Below, in pieces: positions 43,267 to 53,238 of a stretch of 64,000 nt of DNA. The stretch is from Paraburkholderia domus. Lineage in GTDB: Bacteria; Pseudomonadota; Gammaproteobacteria; Burkholderiales; Burkholderiaceae. Location of the stretch: assembly GCF_905220705.1 (NCBI RefSeq), contig NZ_CAJNAT010000014.1:114989-178988 (forward strand), in the 5' to 3' direction. Position 1 is the first letter of the stretch; every line of letters starts with the position of its first letter. The notes under the pieces were generated by a model, which was given only the letters and a program-made list of their open reading frames with translations, was not told where the DNA came from and ran no database searches. The position numbers and the translations under genes were made by a program.

Positions 43267-43592
43267 CGGATCCACATCGTTCGAACATGAGATCGACGGG
43301 GGTCTACGGGTATACCAACAACCAGTTCCATAGCAGGGACTCAGCGCTAATGTTGAGCTTGCTGCGCACCGGATCAGCGAATTCTGGGGATCAGATTTAT
43401 GGGAAGCGCTTGAGATAGTCCCCCGCGGGCGTCAGCAAAAGCAGTAATTGTTCATTCCAGGAAGCACCGGCTTCCCGTCCGCGGTTCTTCCAGAGTGCAT
43501 GCTATCGGCAATGCCACGGAGAAAATCAGAATGTCCACAATTTCGGACAACACGCGTAGACTCCGAGCATCGAATGCCACGGAGTCGATCAG
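43267..43592. other. Upstream region of narGHJI
   Basis: No gene. A GTCC-N8-GGAC palindrome lies at about 43530-43545. I could not find a convincing FNR/ANR box (TTGAT-N4-ATCAA), a NarL cluster or the ATCAC-N3-GTGAT operator. Confidence 0.4.
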
Positions 43593-46500
43593 ATGAGCCA
43601 CTTTATTGATCGCCTGAAGTACTTCTCCACGTCGAGGCCAACTTTCTCCGAAGGCCATGGGATGACAACCCATGAAGACCGTGGATGGGAGGACGCCTAC
43701 CGGCAAAGATGGCAGCATGACAAGATCGCGCGCTCGACTCACGGCGTCAACTGTACAGGTTCGTGTTCGTGGAAGATTTATGTCAAGAGCGGCATCGTCA
43801 CCTGGGAAACCCAGCAGACCGATTATCCCCGCACCCGTCCTGATATGCCGAATCACGAACCGCGTGGGTGTGCTCGCGGCGCGTCCTATTCGTGGTATCT
43901 CTACAGCGCCAATCGCCTTAAATATCCGCTGATTCGCAGTGCACTGCTCAGACAGTGGCGCGAAAAGCGCCAGACGCTCGCGCCGGTGGAAGCGTGGAGC
44001 GCGATCGTGAATGACCAGGAAGCCCGCGCTTCGTATACGCGCCGCCGCGGCTTGGGTGGTTTCGTTCGCTCAAGCTGGGATGAGGTGAACGAAATGATTG
44101 CGGCCGCAAACATCCATACCATCAAACGACATGGCCCGGACCGCATCATCGGGTTCTCACCAATACCCGCAATGTCGATGGTGTCCTATGCGGCAGGCAG
44201 CCGCTATCTGTCATTGATCGGTGGCGTGAGTCTGAGCTTCTACGACTGGTACTGTGATTTGCCGCCCGCGTCGCCGCAGACGTGGGGCGAACAGACCGAC
44301 GTTCCAGAATCGGCCGACTGGTACAACTCCAGCTTCATCATGTTGTGGGGGTCGAACGTGCCGCAAACGCGCACCCCCGACGCGCACTTCATGACCGAGG
44401 TACGCTATCGCGGCGCAAAGATCGTATCGATCTTTCCCGATTACGCCGAGGGTGCGAAGTTCGGCGACATCTGGCTGCATCCCAAGCAAGGCACGGATGC
44501 AGCGCTCGGTCTCGCGATGGGTCACGTCGTGCTGAAAGAGTTTCACGTCGCAGGCAAGAGCGAATATTTCTCGGACTACTGCCGACGTTATACCGACATG
44601 CCGCTGCTCGTGCGCATCGTCAAACAAGGCGAGCACTATGTGCCCGAACGACTCCTGAGAGCAGACGAGCTCGATGATGCATCCGGCCAGGAAAACAACG
44701 CCGCCTGGAAAACTGTTGCCTTCGACGAATTGAGCGGCAAGCTTGTCACGCCAATCGGATCGATCGGCTTTCGCTGGGGACAAAAGGAAGGTGGCGACGC
44801 CGGCAAATGGAATCTGAAAGAAGAGGATGTCCACGGCAACCCGATCTGTCCGGTCATGTCGTTCGTGGAGAAACACGACGAGACGATCGAGGTCGCCTTC
44901 CCCTATTTCGGCAACGTCGAACATACTCACTTCACGCACACCGGCCATGCGAGTGTATTGCCGCGCCGCATTGGCGTACGCAAGATCGCCACCCGCGCCG
45001 GTGAAGTTCTGGTTGCCACAGTCTACGACCTGTTCGTCGCCAACTATGGCGTGGACCAGGGACTTGGCGGCCCGAACGTCGCGGTCGATTTCGACGATGA
45101 CGTACCGTACACGCCCGCGTGGCAGGAGAAGATTACTGGTGTCAAACGGCACGATGTCATCGCCGTTGCGCGCGAATTCGCCGATAACGCCCAGAAGACC
45201 GAAGGCAAGTCGATGGTGATCGTCGGCGCGGGCTTGAACCATTGGTTCAATATGGACATGAGCTATCGCTCAATCATCAATCTTCTCGTCATGTGCGGTT
45301 GCGTCGGCAAATCAGGCGGCGGCTGGTCTCACTATGTCGGCCAGGAAAAGCTCCGGCCGCAAACTGGCTGGCTGCCGCTGGCATTCGCGACTGATTGGTA
45401 CAGGCCGGCGCGCGTCATGAACGGCACGTCGTTTTTCTATGCGCATACCGATCAATGGCGCTACGAAACGATGAAAGTCACAGAACTGCTATCGCCCCTC
45501 ACCGATGGCAGCGGGTTCGCCGACAGCCCGATCGACTATAACGTCCGTGCCGAACGGATGGGCTGGTTGCCGTCCGCGCCACAGTTCAGGACCAATCCGC
45601 TCGAACTCGGCCGGGCATCAGTCGGCGCCGACCCCGCCGCTTATGTTGCGAAGGGTCTGAAGGATGGCTCGCTTGAGATGTCGTGCGGAGATCCCGACGC
45701 AGCGGAAAATTTTCCGAGAAACCTGTTTGTCTGGCGCTCGAACCTGCTGGGATCGTCGGGCAAGGGACATGAGTACTTCCTCAAGCATCTGCTCGGTGCC
45801 GAGCATGGTGTGCAGGGAAAGGATCTGGGCGCAAGCGCCGGCATCCTGCCCAAAGAGGTGAAGTGGCACGAGAAAGCGCCCGAGGGCAAACTCGATCTCG
45901 TCGTCACGCTCGACTTCAGAATGTCCACCACCTGCCTGTATTCGGACATCGTGCTGCCGACCGCCACGTGGTACGAGAAGGACGATATGAACACGTCCGA
46001 CATGCACCCGTTCATCCACCCGCTGTCGGCGGCCGTCGACCCAGCGTGGCAATCCAGAAGCGACTGGGAAATCTATAAAGGCATCGCGCAAAAGTTCTCT
46101 GAACTGGCCGAAGGCCATCTCGGCGTGGAGCGCGACATTGTGATGTCACCGCTCCAACACGACAGCGCCGGCGAAATCGCCCAGACCGACGGCATTGCCG
46201 ACTGGGGTCACGACGAATGCGATCCGGTTCCCGGAAAAACGATGGGAAGCATTGCGGTCGTCGAACGGGACTATCCCAATACCTGGCGCAAGTTTACCTC
46301 GCTCGGACCGCTGCTCGACTCGCTCGGCAACGGCGGCAAAGGCATTACCTGGCAAACCGGCGAGGAAATCGAACAGCTTCGAGAATTGAATTATCCGGTT
46401 GCTGACGCGGGCGTTTCGCACGGGCGACCACAGATTCTTTCGGCGATCAACGCAGCCGAAGTGATCCTGTCGCTGGCCCCGGAAACCAACGGTGCCGTCG

Positions 46501-47417
46501 CGCTTAAAGCATGGCAAGCGTTGTCGGCGCTCACGGGTACCGATCACACGCATCTCTCGCGCGCTCGCGAGGACGAAAAAATCCGGTTCCGGGATATTCA
46601 GGCGCAGCCGCGCAAGATCATTTCGTCGCCGACGTGGAGCGGGATCGAATCCGAACATGTGTCCTATAGCGCAAGCTACACGAATGTTCATGAGCTGATT
46701 CCCTGGCGCACCCTGTCCGGGCGCCAACAGCTGTATCAGGATCACGTGTGGATGCGCGACTTTGGCGAGTCGCTGTGTGTCTACAAGCCGCCGATCGACA
46801 CGCGCAGCACCACCGGCATGGCCGGCAGCCACTCAAACGGAAACGCGGAGATCGCGCTGAATTTCCTCACCCCTCATCAGAAGTGGGGCATTCACAGCAC
46901 CTACACCGACAACCTGTTGATGCTGACGCTGTCGCGCGGGGGCCCGATCGTCTGGATCTCCGAGACCGATGCCAGGAAGATCGGCGTGGTCGATAACGAC
47001 TGGATTGAGGCGTTCAATCTGAACGGCGCGCTAACCGCGCGCGCAGTGGTCAGCCAACGCATTCCGGTAGGCGCCGTGATGATGTATCACGCGCAGGAAA
47101 AGATCATCAATACACCGGGCTCAGAAGTCTCCGGGGTCCGCGGCATTCACAATTCTGTCACGCGCATCATGCCGAAACCGACCCACATGATCGGTGGCTA
47201 TGCGCAGCTCTCATACGGTTTCAACTATTACGGCACTGTCGGCTCCAATCGCGACGAATTCGTGATCGTCCGCAAAATGAAAACGATCGACTGGAAGGAT
47301 GAGTCGACACCCGCGTCGGTGCTGTCGGCGGCCGAAGCTGCGCGTCATCAGCACACACTCGCTCACGGCGCGCCGACACTTGCGATGGCCGATGATGAGA
47401 CTGGAGAGAAGCCATGA
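43593..47417 (+). CDS. narG: Respiratory nitrate reductase alpha subunit
   Basis: A 1274-residue Mo-bis-MGD subunit of the membrane-bound cytoplasmic-facing nitrate reductase, reducing nitrate to nitrite with quinol electrons. The N-terminal H-x3-C-x3-C ligands of the FS0 cluster are in STHGVNCTGSCSWKIYV, with the fourth Cys in GCARGAS. The molybdenum Asp region SSFIMLWGSNVPQTRTPDAH is present. Length is normal. The 3' end overlaps narH by 4 bases. First gene of narGHJI-ppiC-narK. Confidence 0.98.
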   Translation: MSHFIDRLKYFSTSRPTFSEGHGMTTHEDRGWEDAYRQRWQHDKIARSTHGVNCTGSCSWKIYVKSGIVTWETQQTDYPRTRPDMPNHEPRGCARGASYSWYLYSANRLKYPLIRSALLRQWREKRQTLAPVEAWSAIVNDQEARASYTRRRGLGGFVRSSWDEVNEMIAAANIHTIKRHGPDRIIGFSPIPAMSMVSYAAGSRYLSLIGGVSLSFYDWYCDLPPASPQTWGEQTDVPESADWYNSSFIMLWGSNVPQTRTPDAHFMTEVRYRGAKIVSIFPDYAEGAKFGDIWLHPKQGTDAALGLAMGHVVLKEFHVAGKSEYFSDYCRRYTDMPLLVRIVKQGEHYVPERLLRADELDDASGQENNAAWKTVAFDELSGKLVTPIGSIGFRWGQKEGGDAGKWNLKEEDVHGNPICPVMSFVEKHDETIEVAFPYFGNVEHTHFTHTGHASVLPRRIGVRKIATRAGEVLVATVYDLFVANYGVDQGLGGPNVAVDFDDDVPYTPAWQEKITGVKRHDVIAVAREFADNAQKTEGKSMVIVGAGLNHWFNMDMSYRSIINLLVMCGCVGKSGGGWSHYVGQEKLRPQTGWLPLAFATDWYRPARVMNGTSFFYAHTDQWRYETMKVTELLSPLTDGSGFADSPIDYNVRAERMGWLPSAPQFRTNPLELGRASVGADPAAYVAKGLKDGSLEMSCGDPDAAENFPRNLFVWRSNLLGSSGKGHEYFLKHLLGAEHGVQGKDLGASAGILPKEVKWHEKAPEGKLDLVVTLDFRMSTTCLYSDIVLPTATWYEKDDMNTSDMHPFIHPLSAAVDPAWQSRSDWEIYKGIAQKFSELAEGHLGVERDIVMSPLQHDSAGEIAQTDGIADWGHDECDPVPGKTMGSIAVVERDYPNTWRKFTSLGPLLDSLGNGGKGITWQTGEEIEQLRELNYPVADAGVSHGRPQILSAINAAEVILSLAPETNGAVALKAWQALSALTGTDHTHLSRAREDEKIRFRDIQAQPRKIISSPTWSGIESEHVSYSASYTNVHELIPWRTLSGRQQLYQDHVWMRDFGESLCVYKPPIDTRSTTGMAGSHSNGNAEIALNFLTPHQKWGIHSTYTDNLLMLTLSRGGPIVWISETDARKIGVVDNDWIEAFNLNGALTARAVVSQRIPVGAVMMYHAQEKIINTPGSEVSGVRGIHNSVTRIMPKPTHMIGGYAQLSYGFNYYGTVGSNRDEFVIVRKMKTIDWKDESTPASVLSAAEAARHQHTLAHGAPTLAMADDETGEKP

Positions 47418-48955
47418 AAATCCGCGCGCAGATCGGTATGGTGATGAATCTGGACAAATGCATCGGTTGCCATACCTGCTCCGTCACCTGCAAGAACGTC
47501 TGGACCTCGCGCGAGGGCATGGAGTACGCGTGGTTCAACAATGTCGAAACGAAACCAGGCGTCGGTTATCCGAAGGACTGGGAAAACCAGGATCGCTGGA
47601 ACGGCGGATGGAAACGCAAGACGAATGGCAGGATCGAGCTTCGTGCCGGCAGTAAGTGGCGTGTGCTCGCCAATATCTTCGGCAACCCGAACCTGCCGGA
47701 GATCGACGATTACTACGAGCCGTTCACCTTTGATTACGCGCATCTGCACGATGCACCCGACGTTAAGGTCGGGCCGGTCGCTCGACCGCGTTCGCTGATT
47801 ACCGGCGAACGTCTGGAGAAAATCCAGTGGGGCCCGAACTGGGAAGAAATTCTCGGCGGAGAGTTCGAAAAGCGTAAGCTGGACTACAACTTCGAGCAGG
47901 TGCAGACCGACATCTATGGGGAATTCGAGAACACCTTCATGATGTACCTGCCGCGACTTTGCGAGCACTGCCTGAATCCCGCATGCGTCGCGTCCTGTCC
48001 CTCCGGCGCGATCTACAAACGAGAGGAAGACGGCATCGTTCTGATCGACCAGGACAAGTGCCGCGGCTGGCGGATGTGCGTGTCCGGGTGTCCGTACAAG
48101 AAGATTTACTACAACTGGCAAAGCGGCAAGTCGGAGAAGTGCATTTTCTGCTATCCGCGTATCGAGGCAGGCCAGCCGACCGTGTGCTCGGAAACCTGCG
48201 TCGGCCGGATACGCTATCTCGGCGTGCTGCTGTACGACGCCGACCGGATCGAGGAAGCCGCATCGGTCAAAGACCCAGAGGATCTGTACGAAGCGCAGCT
48301 GTCGATCTTCCTGGATCCGAACGACCCGGCCGTGCGTGAACAGGCGGCTCGCGACGGCGTGCCGGAGAACTGGCTCGAAGCGGCGCGTCATTCCCCGGTG
48401 TACAAGATGGCGATGGAGTGGAAGATCGCTTTTCCGCTTCACCCCGAATATCGCACCTTGCCGATGGTCTGGTACGTCCCGCCGCTGTCGCCGATCAACT
48501 CGGCCACCAATGACGGTCGGCTCGGCATGAAAGGCTTGCTGCCCGACGTCGATTCGCTGCGGATCCCGCTGCGCTATCTGGCCAATCTGCTCACAGCCGG
48601 TCGCGAAGCGCCGGTTCGGCTTGCCCTCAAGCGAATGCTGGCGATGCGAGCGTTCATGCGCGAGCGCCATGTCGAACGTCGCGAGAGCCCGGAATTGCTC
48701 AGCGAAGTCGATCTGACCAGCGCGCAAGTCGATGAGATGTACCGATATCTGGCGATTGCCAACTACGAAGATCGATTCGTGATTCCGACGGCTCACCGCG
48801 AATATGCAGAGGATGCCTTCGACCTGCGCGCATCGTGCGGTTTCTCGTTCGGTAACGGGTGTTCCGACGGCACCACGGAAACCAGCCTGTTCGGTGGACG
48901 CAAGGGCATCAACAAGGCACGCAAAACTATTCCCATTCGCGCGGCGGGTGAATAA
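47414..48955 (+). CDS. narH: Respiratory nitrate reductase beta subunit
   Basis: A 513-residue electron-transfer subunit with four Fe-S clusters: CIGCHTCSVTCKNVW near residue 16, then CEHCLNPACVASCP, CRGWRMCVSGCP (the Trp replaces a Cys, giving the [3Fe-4S] cluster), and CIFCYPRIEAGQP/CSETCVGR. It passes electrons from NarI hemes to NarG. The start overlaps narG by 4 bases and the stop abuts the narJ ATG, so translation is coupled. Confidence 0.98.
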   Translation: MKIRAQIGMVMNLDKCIGCHTCSVTCKNVWTSREGMEYAWFNNVETKPGVGYPKDWENQDRWNGGWKRKTNGRIELRAGSKWRVLANIFGNPNLPEIDDYYEPFTFDYAHLHDAPDVKVGPVARPRSLITGERLEKIQWGPNWEEILGGEFEKRKLDYNFEQVQTDIYGEFENTFMMYLPRLCEHCLNPACVASCPSGAIYKREEDGIVLIDQDKCRGWRMCVSGCPYKKIYYNWQSGKSEKCIFCYPRIEAGQPTVCSETCVGRIRYLGVLLYDADRIEEAASVKDPEDLYEAQLSIFLDPNDPAVREQAARDGVPENWLEAARHSPVYKMAMEWKIAFPLHPEYRTLPMVWYVPPLSPINSATNDGRLGMKGLLPDVDSLRIPLRYLANLLTAGREAPVRLALKRMLAMRAFMRERHVERRESPELLSEVDLTSAQVDEMYRYLAIANYEDRFVIPTAHREYAEDAFDLRASCGFSFGNGCSDGTTETSLFGGRKGINKARKTIPIRAAGE

Positions 48956-49645
48956 ATGGAAGACAACCGTCTGATTTTCAGCATGTTGGGCGCGCTGCTG
49001 GACTATCCCGATCAAACACTGATCGTGGCGCTCGACGAGATCCGCACCGCGCTGGCCGGGCACCCCGGGTTGCCGTCGGACACACGCGTAGCCTTGATCG
49101 AGCTCGTCGACCGACTGTCGGCGCGGCCGCTGCTGGATCTGCAGGAAGACTACGTCGAGATCTTCGACCGCGGCCGAGCCACTTCGCTCTATCTGTTTGA
49201 GCACGTCCACGGCGAGTCGCGCGAACGTGGGCAGGCGATGGTGGATCTGCTCGCCATGTACGAAGCGAACGGCCTGTTTCTCGGTGCCGGTGAACTACCT
49301 GACTACCTGCCGGTTTTTCTCGAGTTTCTGTCTCACGAAACGCCTGCGCAAGCGCATGCGCTGCTTGGCGAAATTGCCGATATCAGCCGGCAGATTGCGA
49401 CCAGCCTGGCCGAGCGCGGAACGCCGTATTTCGCAGCCGTTGCGGCATTGTTGCCACTCGCCGGCGAGGCACCGCTGGCGAACGCGAACACGACCGTGAG
49501 CGACGCCGCCACGACGCGCGAGATCGATGCCGAAGCGCTCGATCGCGAGTGGCAGGAGGAGCCCGTGAGCTTCCTGGGTGCACAAGCGCCTTTATCCACG
49601 GCGCCCCAACCAATCCAGTTTTACGACAAAAGACCGTCACGTTAG
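48956..49645 (+). CDS. narJ: Nitrate reductase molybdenum cofactor assembly chaperone
   Basis: A 229-residue all-helical TorD/NarJ-type chaperone that binds apo-NarG and allows MGD insertion before membrane attachment; it is not part of the final enzyme. LLDLQEDYVEIFDRGRATSL and YLFEHVHGESRERGQAM are family signatures. The start abuts the narH stop. The C-terminal 40 residues are variable, as usual. Confidence 0.95.
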   Translation: MEDNRLIFSMLGALLDYPDQTLIVALDEIRTALAGHPGLPSDTRVALIELVDRLSARPLLDLQEDYVEIFDRGRATSLYLFEHVHGESRERGQAMVDLLAMYEANGLFLGAGELPDYLPVFLEFLSHETPAQAHALLGEIADISRQIATSLAERGTPYFAAVAALLPLAGEAPLANANTTVSDAATTREIDAEALDREWQEEPVSFLGAQAPLSTAPQPIQFYDKRPSR

Positions 49646-49714
49646 CCGGAAACGGCGGAGTTCCGTGCTCACATTCCGCGCATTACCGAACAGGATCCTG
49701 GCTGGAGAAACCTC

Positions 49715-50401
49715 ATGAGTCAGCACTTCGTCAACGCACTGCTGTTTGGCATCTACCCCTACGTGTGTCTCGCGATCTGGTTGCTCGGCAGCCTGATCCG
49801 TTTCGACCGCGAGCAGTACACCTGGAAGAGCGATTCGTCGCAACTGCTCAGACGCCGTCAACTGCGCCTGGGAAGCAATCTGTTCCACGTCGGCGTATTG
49901 ATTGTGATCGGCGGCCACTTCGCCGGGTTCCTTGCGCCTCACTGGATGGTGTCGCCATTCCTGAACGCCTCCCAGCATCAATGGCTCGCGGTGATGGCAG
50001 GCGGCATCGCGGGCATCGTCGCGATCGTCGGCCTGTCGATCCTGCTGTACCGACGCCTGTCCGATCCGCGCATTCGCATCAATAGCGCTCATGCGGACAT
50101 TCTGGTGCTGGTAATTCTGTGGCTGCAACTCGCGCTTGGACTGGCCACCATTCCGCTGTCCCTGGCTCATATGGACGGCGCGATGTTCGAGACCCTGAGT
50201 GACTATGTGAAAGGCGTCGTCACGTTTCAACCCGGCACCGCGGACCTCATCATCCAGGCGCCGCTCGTCTACAAAATCCATATCGCGCTCGGCTTCACGA
50301 TTTTCCTCATTTCCCCGTTCACCCGCCTCGTCCATATCTGGAGCGGCATGGCCACGCTGGGTTTCCTGGTTCGGCCCCACCAGATCGTCCGTAAGCGCTA
50401 A
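49715..50401 (+). CDS. narI: Respiratory nitrate reductase gamma subunit
   Basis: A 228-residue cytochrome b subunit with five spans that oxidises quinol and anchors NarGH. FGIYPYVCLAIWLLGSLIRF starts the first span; heme-ligand His residues lie in NLFHVGVLIVIGGHFAGFLA and in KIHIALGFTIFLISPFTRLV/HIW. A 69-base gap follows narJ, with a good ribosome site (GGAGAAACCTC). Confidence 0.97.
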   Translation: MSQHFVNALLFGIYPYVCLAIWLLGSLIRFDREQYTWKSDSSQLLRRRQLRLGSNLFHVGVLIVIGGHFAGFLAPHWMVSPFLNASQHQWLAVMAGGIAGIVAIVGLSILLYRRLSDPRIRINSAHADILVLVILWLQLALGLATIPLSLAHMDGAMFETLSDYVKGVVTFQPGTADLIIQAPLVYKIHIALGFTIFLISPFTRLVHIWSGMATLGFLVRPHQIVRKR

Positions 50402-50416
50402 CTCGAGGAATCTTTT

Positions 50417-51214
50417 ATGTCGGCAAACGACGATCTCTCACCAACACTCGCCACCATCGACGTACTTAGCGTCAATGGTGCCGTGATCGAAGCCGCCGCC
50501 ATTGCAGCGGAGTCCGCATTGCACGCGGATGAGCCCGATCCGGACCACGCCGCGCGACGGACTCTGGTCGTGCGTGAACTGCTGGCCCAGCGCGCCGTTG
50601 CAACAGGGCTGCTTGCGAACGGCGCCGATCTTGACGATGGGACCGTTGACCGTCTGCTGGAATTGGAATGTACGACGCCGGTCCCGTCCGCCGAAGAATG
50701 CCAGCGCTACTACGCAGCGAACATGCAGAAATTCCGCAGTCCGGACCTGGTCTTCGCGCGCCACATCCTCTTTGCGCTGACCGAAAAGGCAGCGATGACG
50801 CGGGTCCGCGCCCGCGCTGAAGAAGCGCACCGCGAGCTCGCACAGCATCACGACCGGTTCGATGCGCTCGCCCGAACGTTATCCAATTGCCCGTCCGGGC
50901 AGGTCGGCGGGAATCTGGGGCAGTTGACCCTTGGCGAGAGCGTGCCGGAATTCGAGGCGGCAATTTTCGGCAGCCAGCACATCGGCCTGCTACCGGGGCT
51001 CGTCAATACGCGCTATGGCTTTCATATTGTCTGGGTGGAGCGTCGCATTGCGGGTGAGTCCCTTCCGTTCGAAGCGGTGCAAATGACCATCGAACGCTAT
51101 CTCGCCGAGCATGTCCGGCACAAGTCGATTCAGCAATATTTGACTCTGCTCGCATCCAGCGCCGAACTGCGTGGCATTGCGCTGGACGTGCGTCCGGGCC
51201 TGTTGTTGCAATAG
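50417..51214 (+). CDS. PpiC-type peptidyl-prolyl isomerase (parvulin/NifM-like)
   Basis: A 265-residue protein without a signal peptide. The parvulin domain spans about residues 110-215: LVFARHILFAL, PSGQVGGNLGQLTLGESVPE, and GLVNTRYGFHIVWVERR. Such genes are often found at the end of narGHJI operons in beta-proteobacteria, probably helping fold or mature the reductase in the cytoplasm, as NifM does for nitrogenase. It lies 15 bases after narI, so it is cotranscribed. Confidence 0.9.
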   Translation: MSANDDLSPTLATIDVLSVNGAVIEAAAIAAESALHADEPDPDHAARRTLVVRELLAQRAVATGLLANGADLDDGTVDRLLELECTTPVPSAEECQRYYAANMQKFRSPDLVFARHILFALTEKAAMTRVRARAEEAHRELAQHHDRFDALARTLSNCPSGQVGGNLGQLTLGESVPEFEAAIFGSQHIGLLPGLVNTRYGFHIVWVERRIAGESLPFEAVQMTIERYLAEHVRHKSIQQYLTLLASSAELRGIALDVRPGLLLQ

Positions 51215-51334
51215 CGATTTGTCATAGTGTTTACAGGGAATCGGCATCTGTATTTGGTGTGCTCCCATCCCCCTGCACCGATCAATAACGCCCGTATGTA
51301 GACGCCATCCTTGTTGTCCTGCCCTGGAGTCGTC

Positions 51335-52579
51335 ATGAGTTCACAAAGAAGTCCCATATTGGTTCTATGTGTCACGACTTTGGCATTTCTGGTCTGCTTC
51401 GTCGTCTGGATGATGTTCGGCGTACTCGGCATTGGGCTGCGAACCGAGCTTGGACTGAACAGTACGGAATTCGGTATGCTGACGGCCACGCCGGTTCTGA
51501 CCGGCGCACTACTGCGCGTCCCGCTGGGCATCTGGACCGACCGTTTTGGTGGTCGCGTGGTGATGACGCTATTGCTGGTCCTCTGCGCCATCCCCGTATT
51601 CCTGATCGCATACGCGACGGCGTTCTGGCAGTTCCTCGCGATCGGCTTGTGTCTCGGTGCGGTTGGCGCATCGTTCGCTGTGGGTACGCCGTATGTCGCG
51701 CGGTTCTTCCCGCCCGAAAAACGTGGCTTTGCCATGGGATTCTTTGGCGCCGGTACGGTCGGCGCCGCCGTGAACCTGTTCATCACGCCTTCGCTGCAGG
51801 CTGCCTGGGGCTGGCGAGCTGTCCCGAAAATCTATGCTCTCGCCCTCCTCGTCACTGCGCTGGTGTTCTGGCTGGGCTCCGCGACCGACCCGGGCGCAGG
51901 TAAATCGTCGGGGCCATGGTACAAGCAGTTTCAGGTTCTGAAGAACCCCAAGATATGGAAGTACTGCCAGTACTACTCGATCTGCTTTGGTGGTTTCACC
52001 GCGTTATCACTGTGGATCCCACAATATCTGAAGGGTGAATTCGGCTTTTCGGTCGTCACCGCCGCGGCGTTAGCCGCCGGCTTTTCGCTGCCCGGATCGG
52101 TATTGCGCGCGCTGGGTGGCACCCTGTCCGACCGCTTCGGTGCGCATAAGGTGACGTGGTGGGGATTGTGGGTTGCGTGGGTATGTCTATTCCTGTTGTC
52201 GTACCCGGATACCTCTTTCGTGGTGAGCACGATCGACGGCCCGCGCAGCTTTCACATCCATCTGGGCGTCCCGGCTTTCGTCGGACTTCTATTCATTCTC
52301 GGCGTGGTATTCGCGTTCGGTATGGCGTCGACGTTCAAGTACGTCGCCGACGACTTTCCTGAGCAAATGGGCGTCGTCACCGGTATCGTTGGACTGGCCG
52401 GCGGACTGGGCGGCTTCCTGCTACCGATCCTTTTCGGCGTAATTCTTGACTGGCTTGGTGTTCGCTCGAGTTGCTTCATGTTCCTGTACGGCATCGTCTG
52501 GGTGTCGCTGATTCTGCTGTATCAATCCAGCGTGCGACAGGTCCGCATCGACGGAACAGCCCAGCAAGTGACTGAATGA
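51335..52579 (+). CDS. narK: Nitrate/nitrite MFS transporter
   Basis: A 414-residue, 12-span NarK-type transporter exchanging or importing nitrate and exporting nitrite during respiration. The nitrate signature appears as GAVGASFAVGTPYVARFFPP, with LLRVPLGIWTDRFGGRVVMT and GIVGLAGGLGGFLLPILFGV. The ATG at 51335 follows CTGGAG and is preferred to a TTG at 51311. It is 120 bases after ppiC. It shares the fold with the assimilatory transporter at 23823-25223 but differs in sequence. Confidence 0.94.
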   Translation: MSSQRSPILVLCVTTLAFLVCFVVWMMFGVLGIGLRTELGLNSTEFGMLTATPVLTGALLRVPLGIWTDRFGGRVVMTLLLVLCAIPVFLIAYATAFWQFLAIGLCLGAVGASFAVGTPYVARFFPPEKRGFAMGFFGAGTVGAAVNLFITPSLQAAWGWRAVPKIYALALLVTALVFWLGSATDPGAGKSSGPWYKQFQVLKNPKIWKYCQYYSICFGGFTALSLWIPQYLKGEFGFSVVTAAALAAGFSLPGSVLRALGGTLSDRFGAHKVTWWGLWVAWVCLFLLSYPDTSFVVSTIDGPRSFHIHLGVPAFVGLLFILGVVFAFGMASTFKYVADDFPEQMGVVTGIVGLAGGLGGFLLPILFGVILDWLGVRSSCFMFLYGIVWVSLILLYQSSVRQVRIDGTAQQVTE

Positions 52580-52627
52580 ACAGCCGACGTAATGTGCCCT
52601 CCCGACACGACACCACATGGACGATTG

Positions 52628-53041
52628 ATGATGAGTATCTCGAGTTTTGATGAGCTGATTCGGGTCGCGCGGCAACAACCCGAACCTCAGCGTCTGTTAT
52701 TCGTATTTACCACGGTAGAGTTGCCCGATGACTGTACGCCCGAACAGCGGGCCCGCTTCCAGGCTGGTCAGGGTGGCGCGTTGACGCCACTCATGTGCGT
52801 GGACAAAACGCCAGAAGAAATCGGTACGTTTAGCGATCTGCTCGACGAATCGCGACAGGTTCTCCAGGAATGGGCGATCGTCTTTGTCGCGGCTCTCTCA
52901 GGTAGTAACGGGTGTGTGCCGCGGACTGAAGATGCCGAAGCGCCGTTGAACAGGATGGTGGAATCGATCAAGGCCGGGACTATCGGCATGTTTATTCCAT
53001 TCGATGCGCACGGTCAACCAGTGCTATTTGGTCCGCCCTGA
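52628..53041 (+). CDS. Conserved Burkholderia protein (often labelled ribonucleotide reductase subunit alpha)
   Basis: A 137-residue soluble protein: SSFDELIRVARQQPEPQRLL, GQGGALTPLMCVDKTPEEI, WAIVFVAALSGSNGC. I recall near-identical patterns in Burkholderia proteins carrying the database label ribonucleotide reductase subunit alpha, but length and sequence do not support a catalytic R1 subunit; treat as unknown. Two adjacent ATG codons (52628, 52631) are possible starts. It lies 48 bases after narK, so may be cotranscribed. Confidence 0.7.
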   Translation: MMSISSFDELIRVARQQPEPQRLLFVFTTVELPDDCTPEQRARFQAGQGGALTPLMCVDKTPEEIGTFSDLLDESRQVLQEWAIVFVAALSGSNGCVPRTEDAEAPLNRMVESIKAGTIGMFIPFDAHGQPVLFGPP

Positions 53042-53238
53042 ACAGATCCGTCACTGACTGCGATCGCCGCGCCAATGACGCGTTCCCCATCAAGCTTGGC
53101 CAAAGTGCAATGGAACGGTTGCTTCCGCTGCGCGATTGCGGAATCGCGGGATACCCTGCATGCCGAGCGGGGTCAGGCCGCGCCCGGGGAACTTACGACA
53201 CAGGCGGCAGCGATGCCGGGACCTGGCGAGGAATGAGC

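Noticed and set aside
43593..43620. Possible FNR box near TTGATCGCCTGAA at the narG start
   Set aside because: The second half-site is poor and the element lies inside the narG coding sequence.
47363..49210. A 615-codon minus-strand frame opposite narH
   Set aside because: Antisense shadow with no start signal; narH and narJ on the other strand are unambiguous.
52628..53041. Ribonucleotide reductase alpha subunit
   Set aside because: The label is remembered from databases, but a 137-residue protein without R1 motifs cannot be the catalytic subunit.
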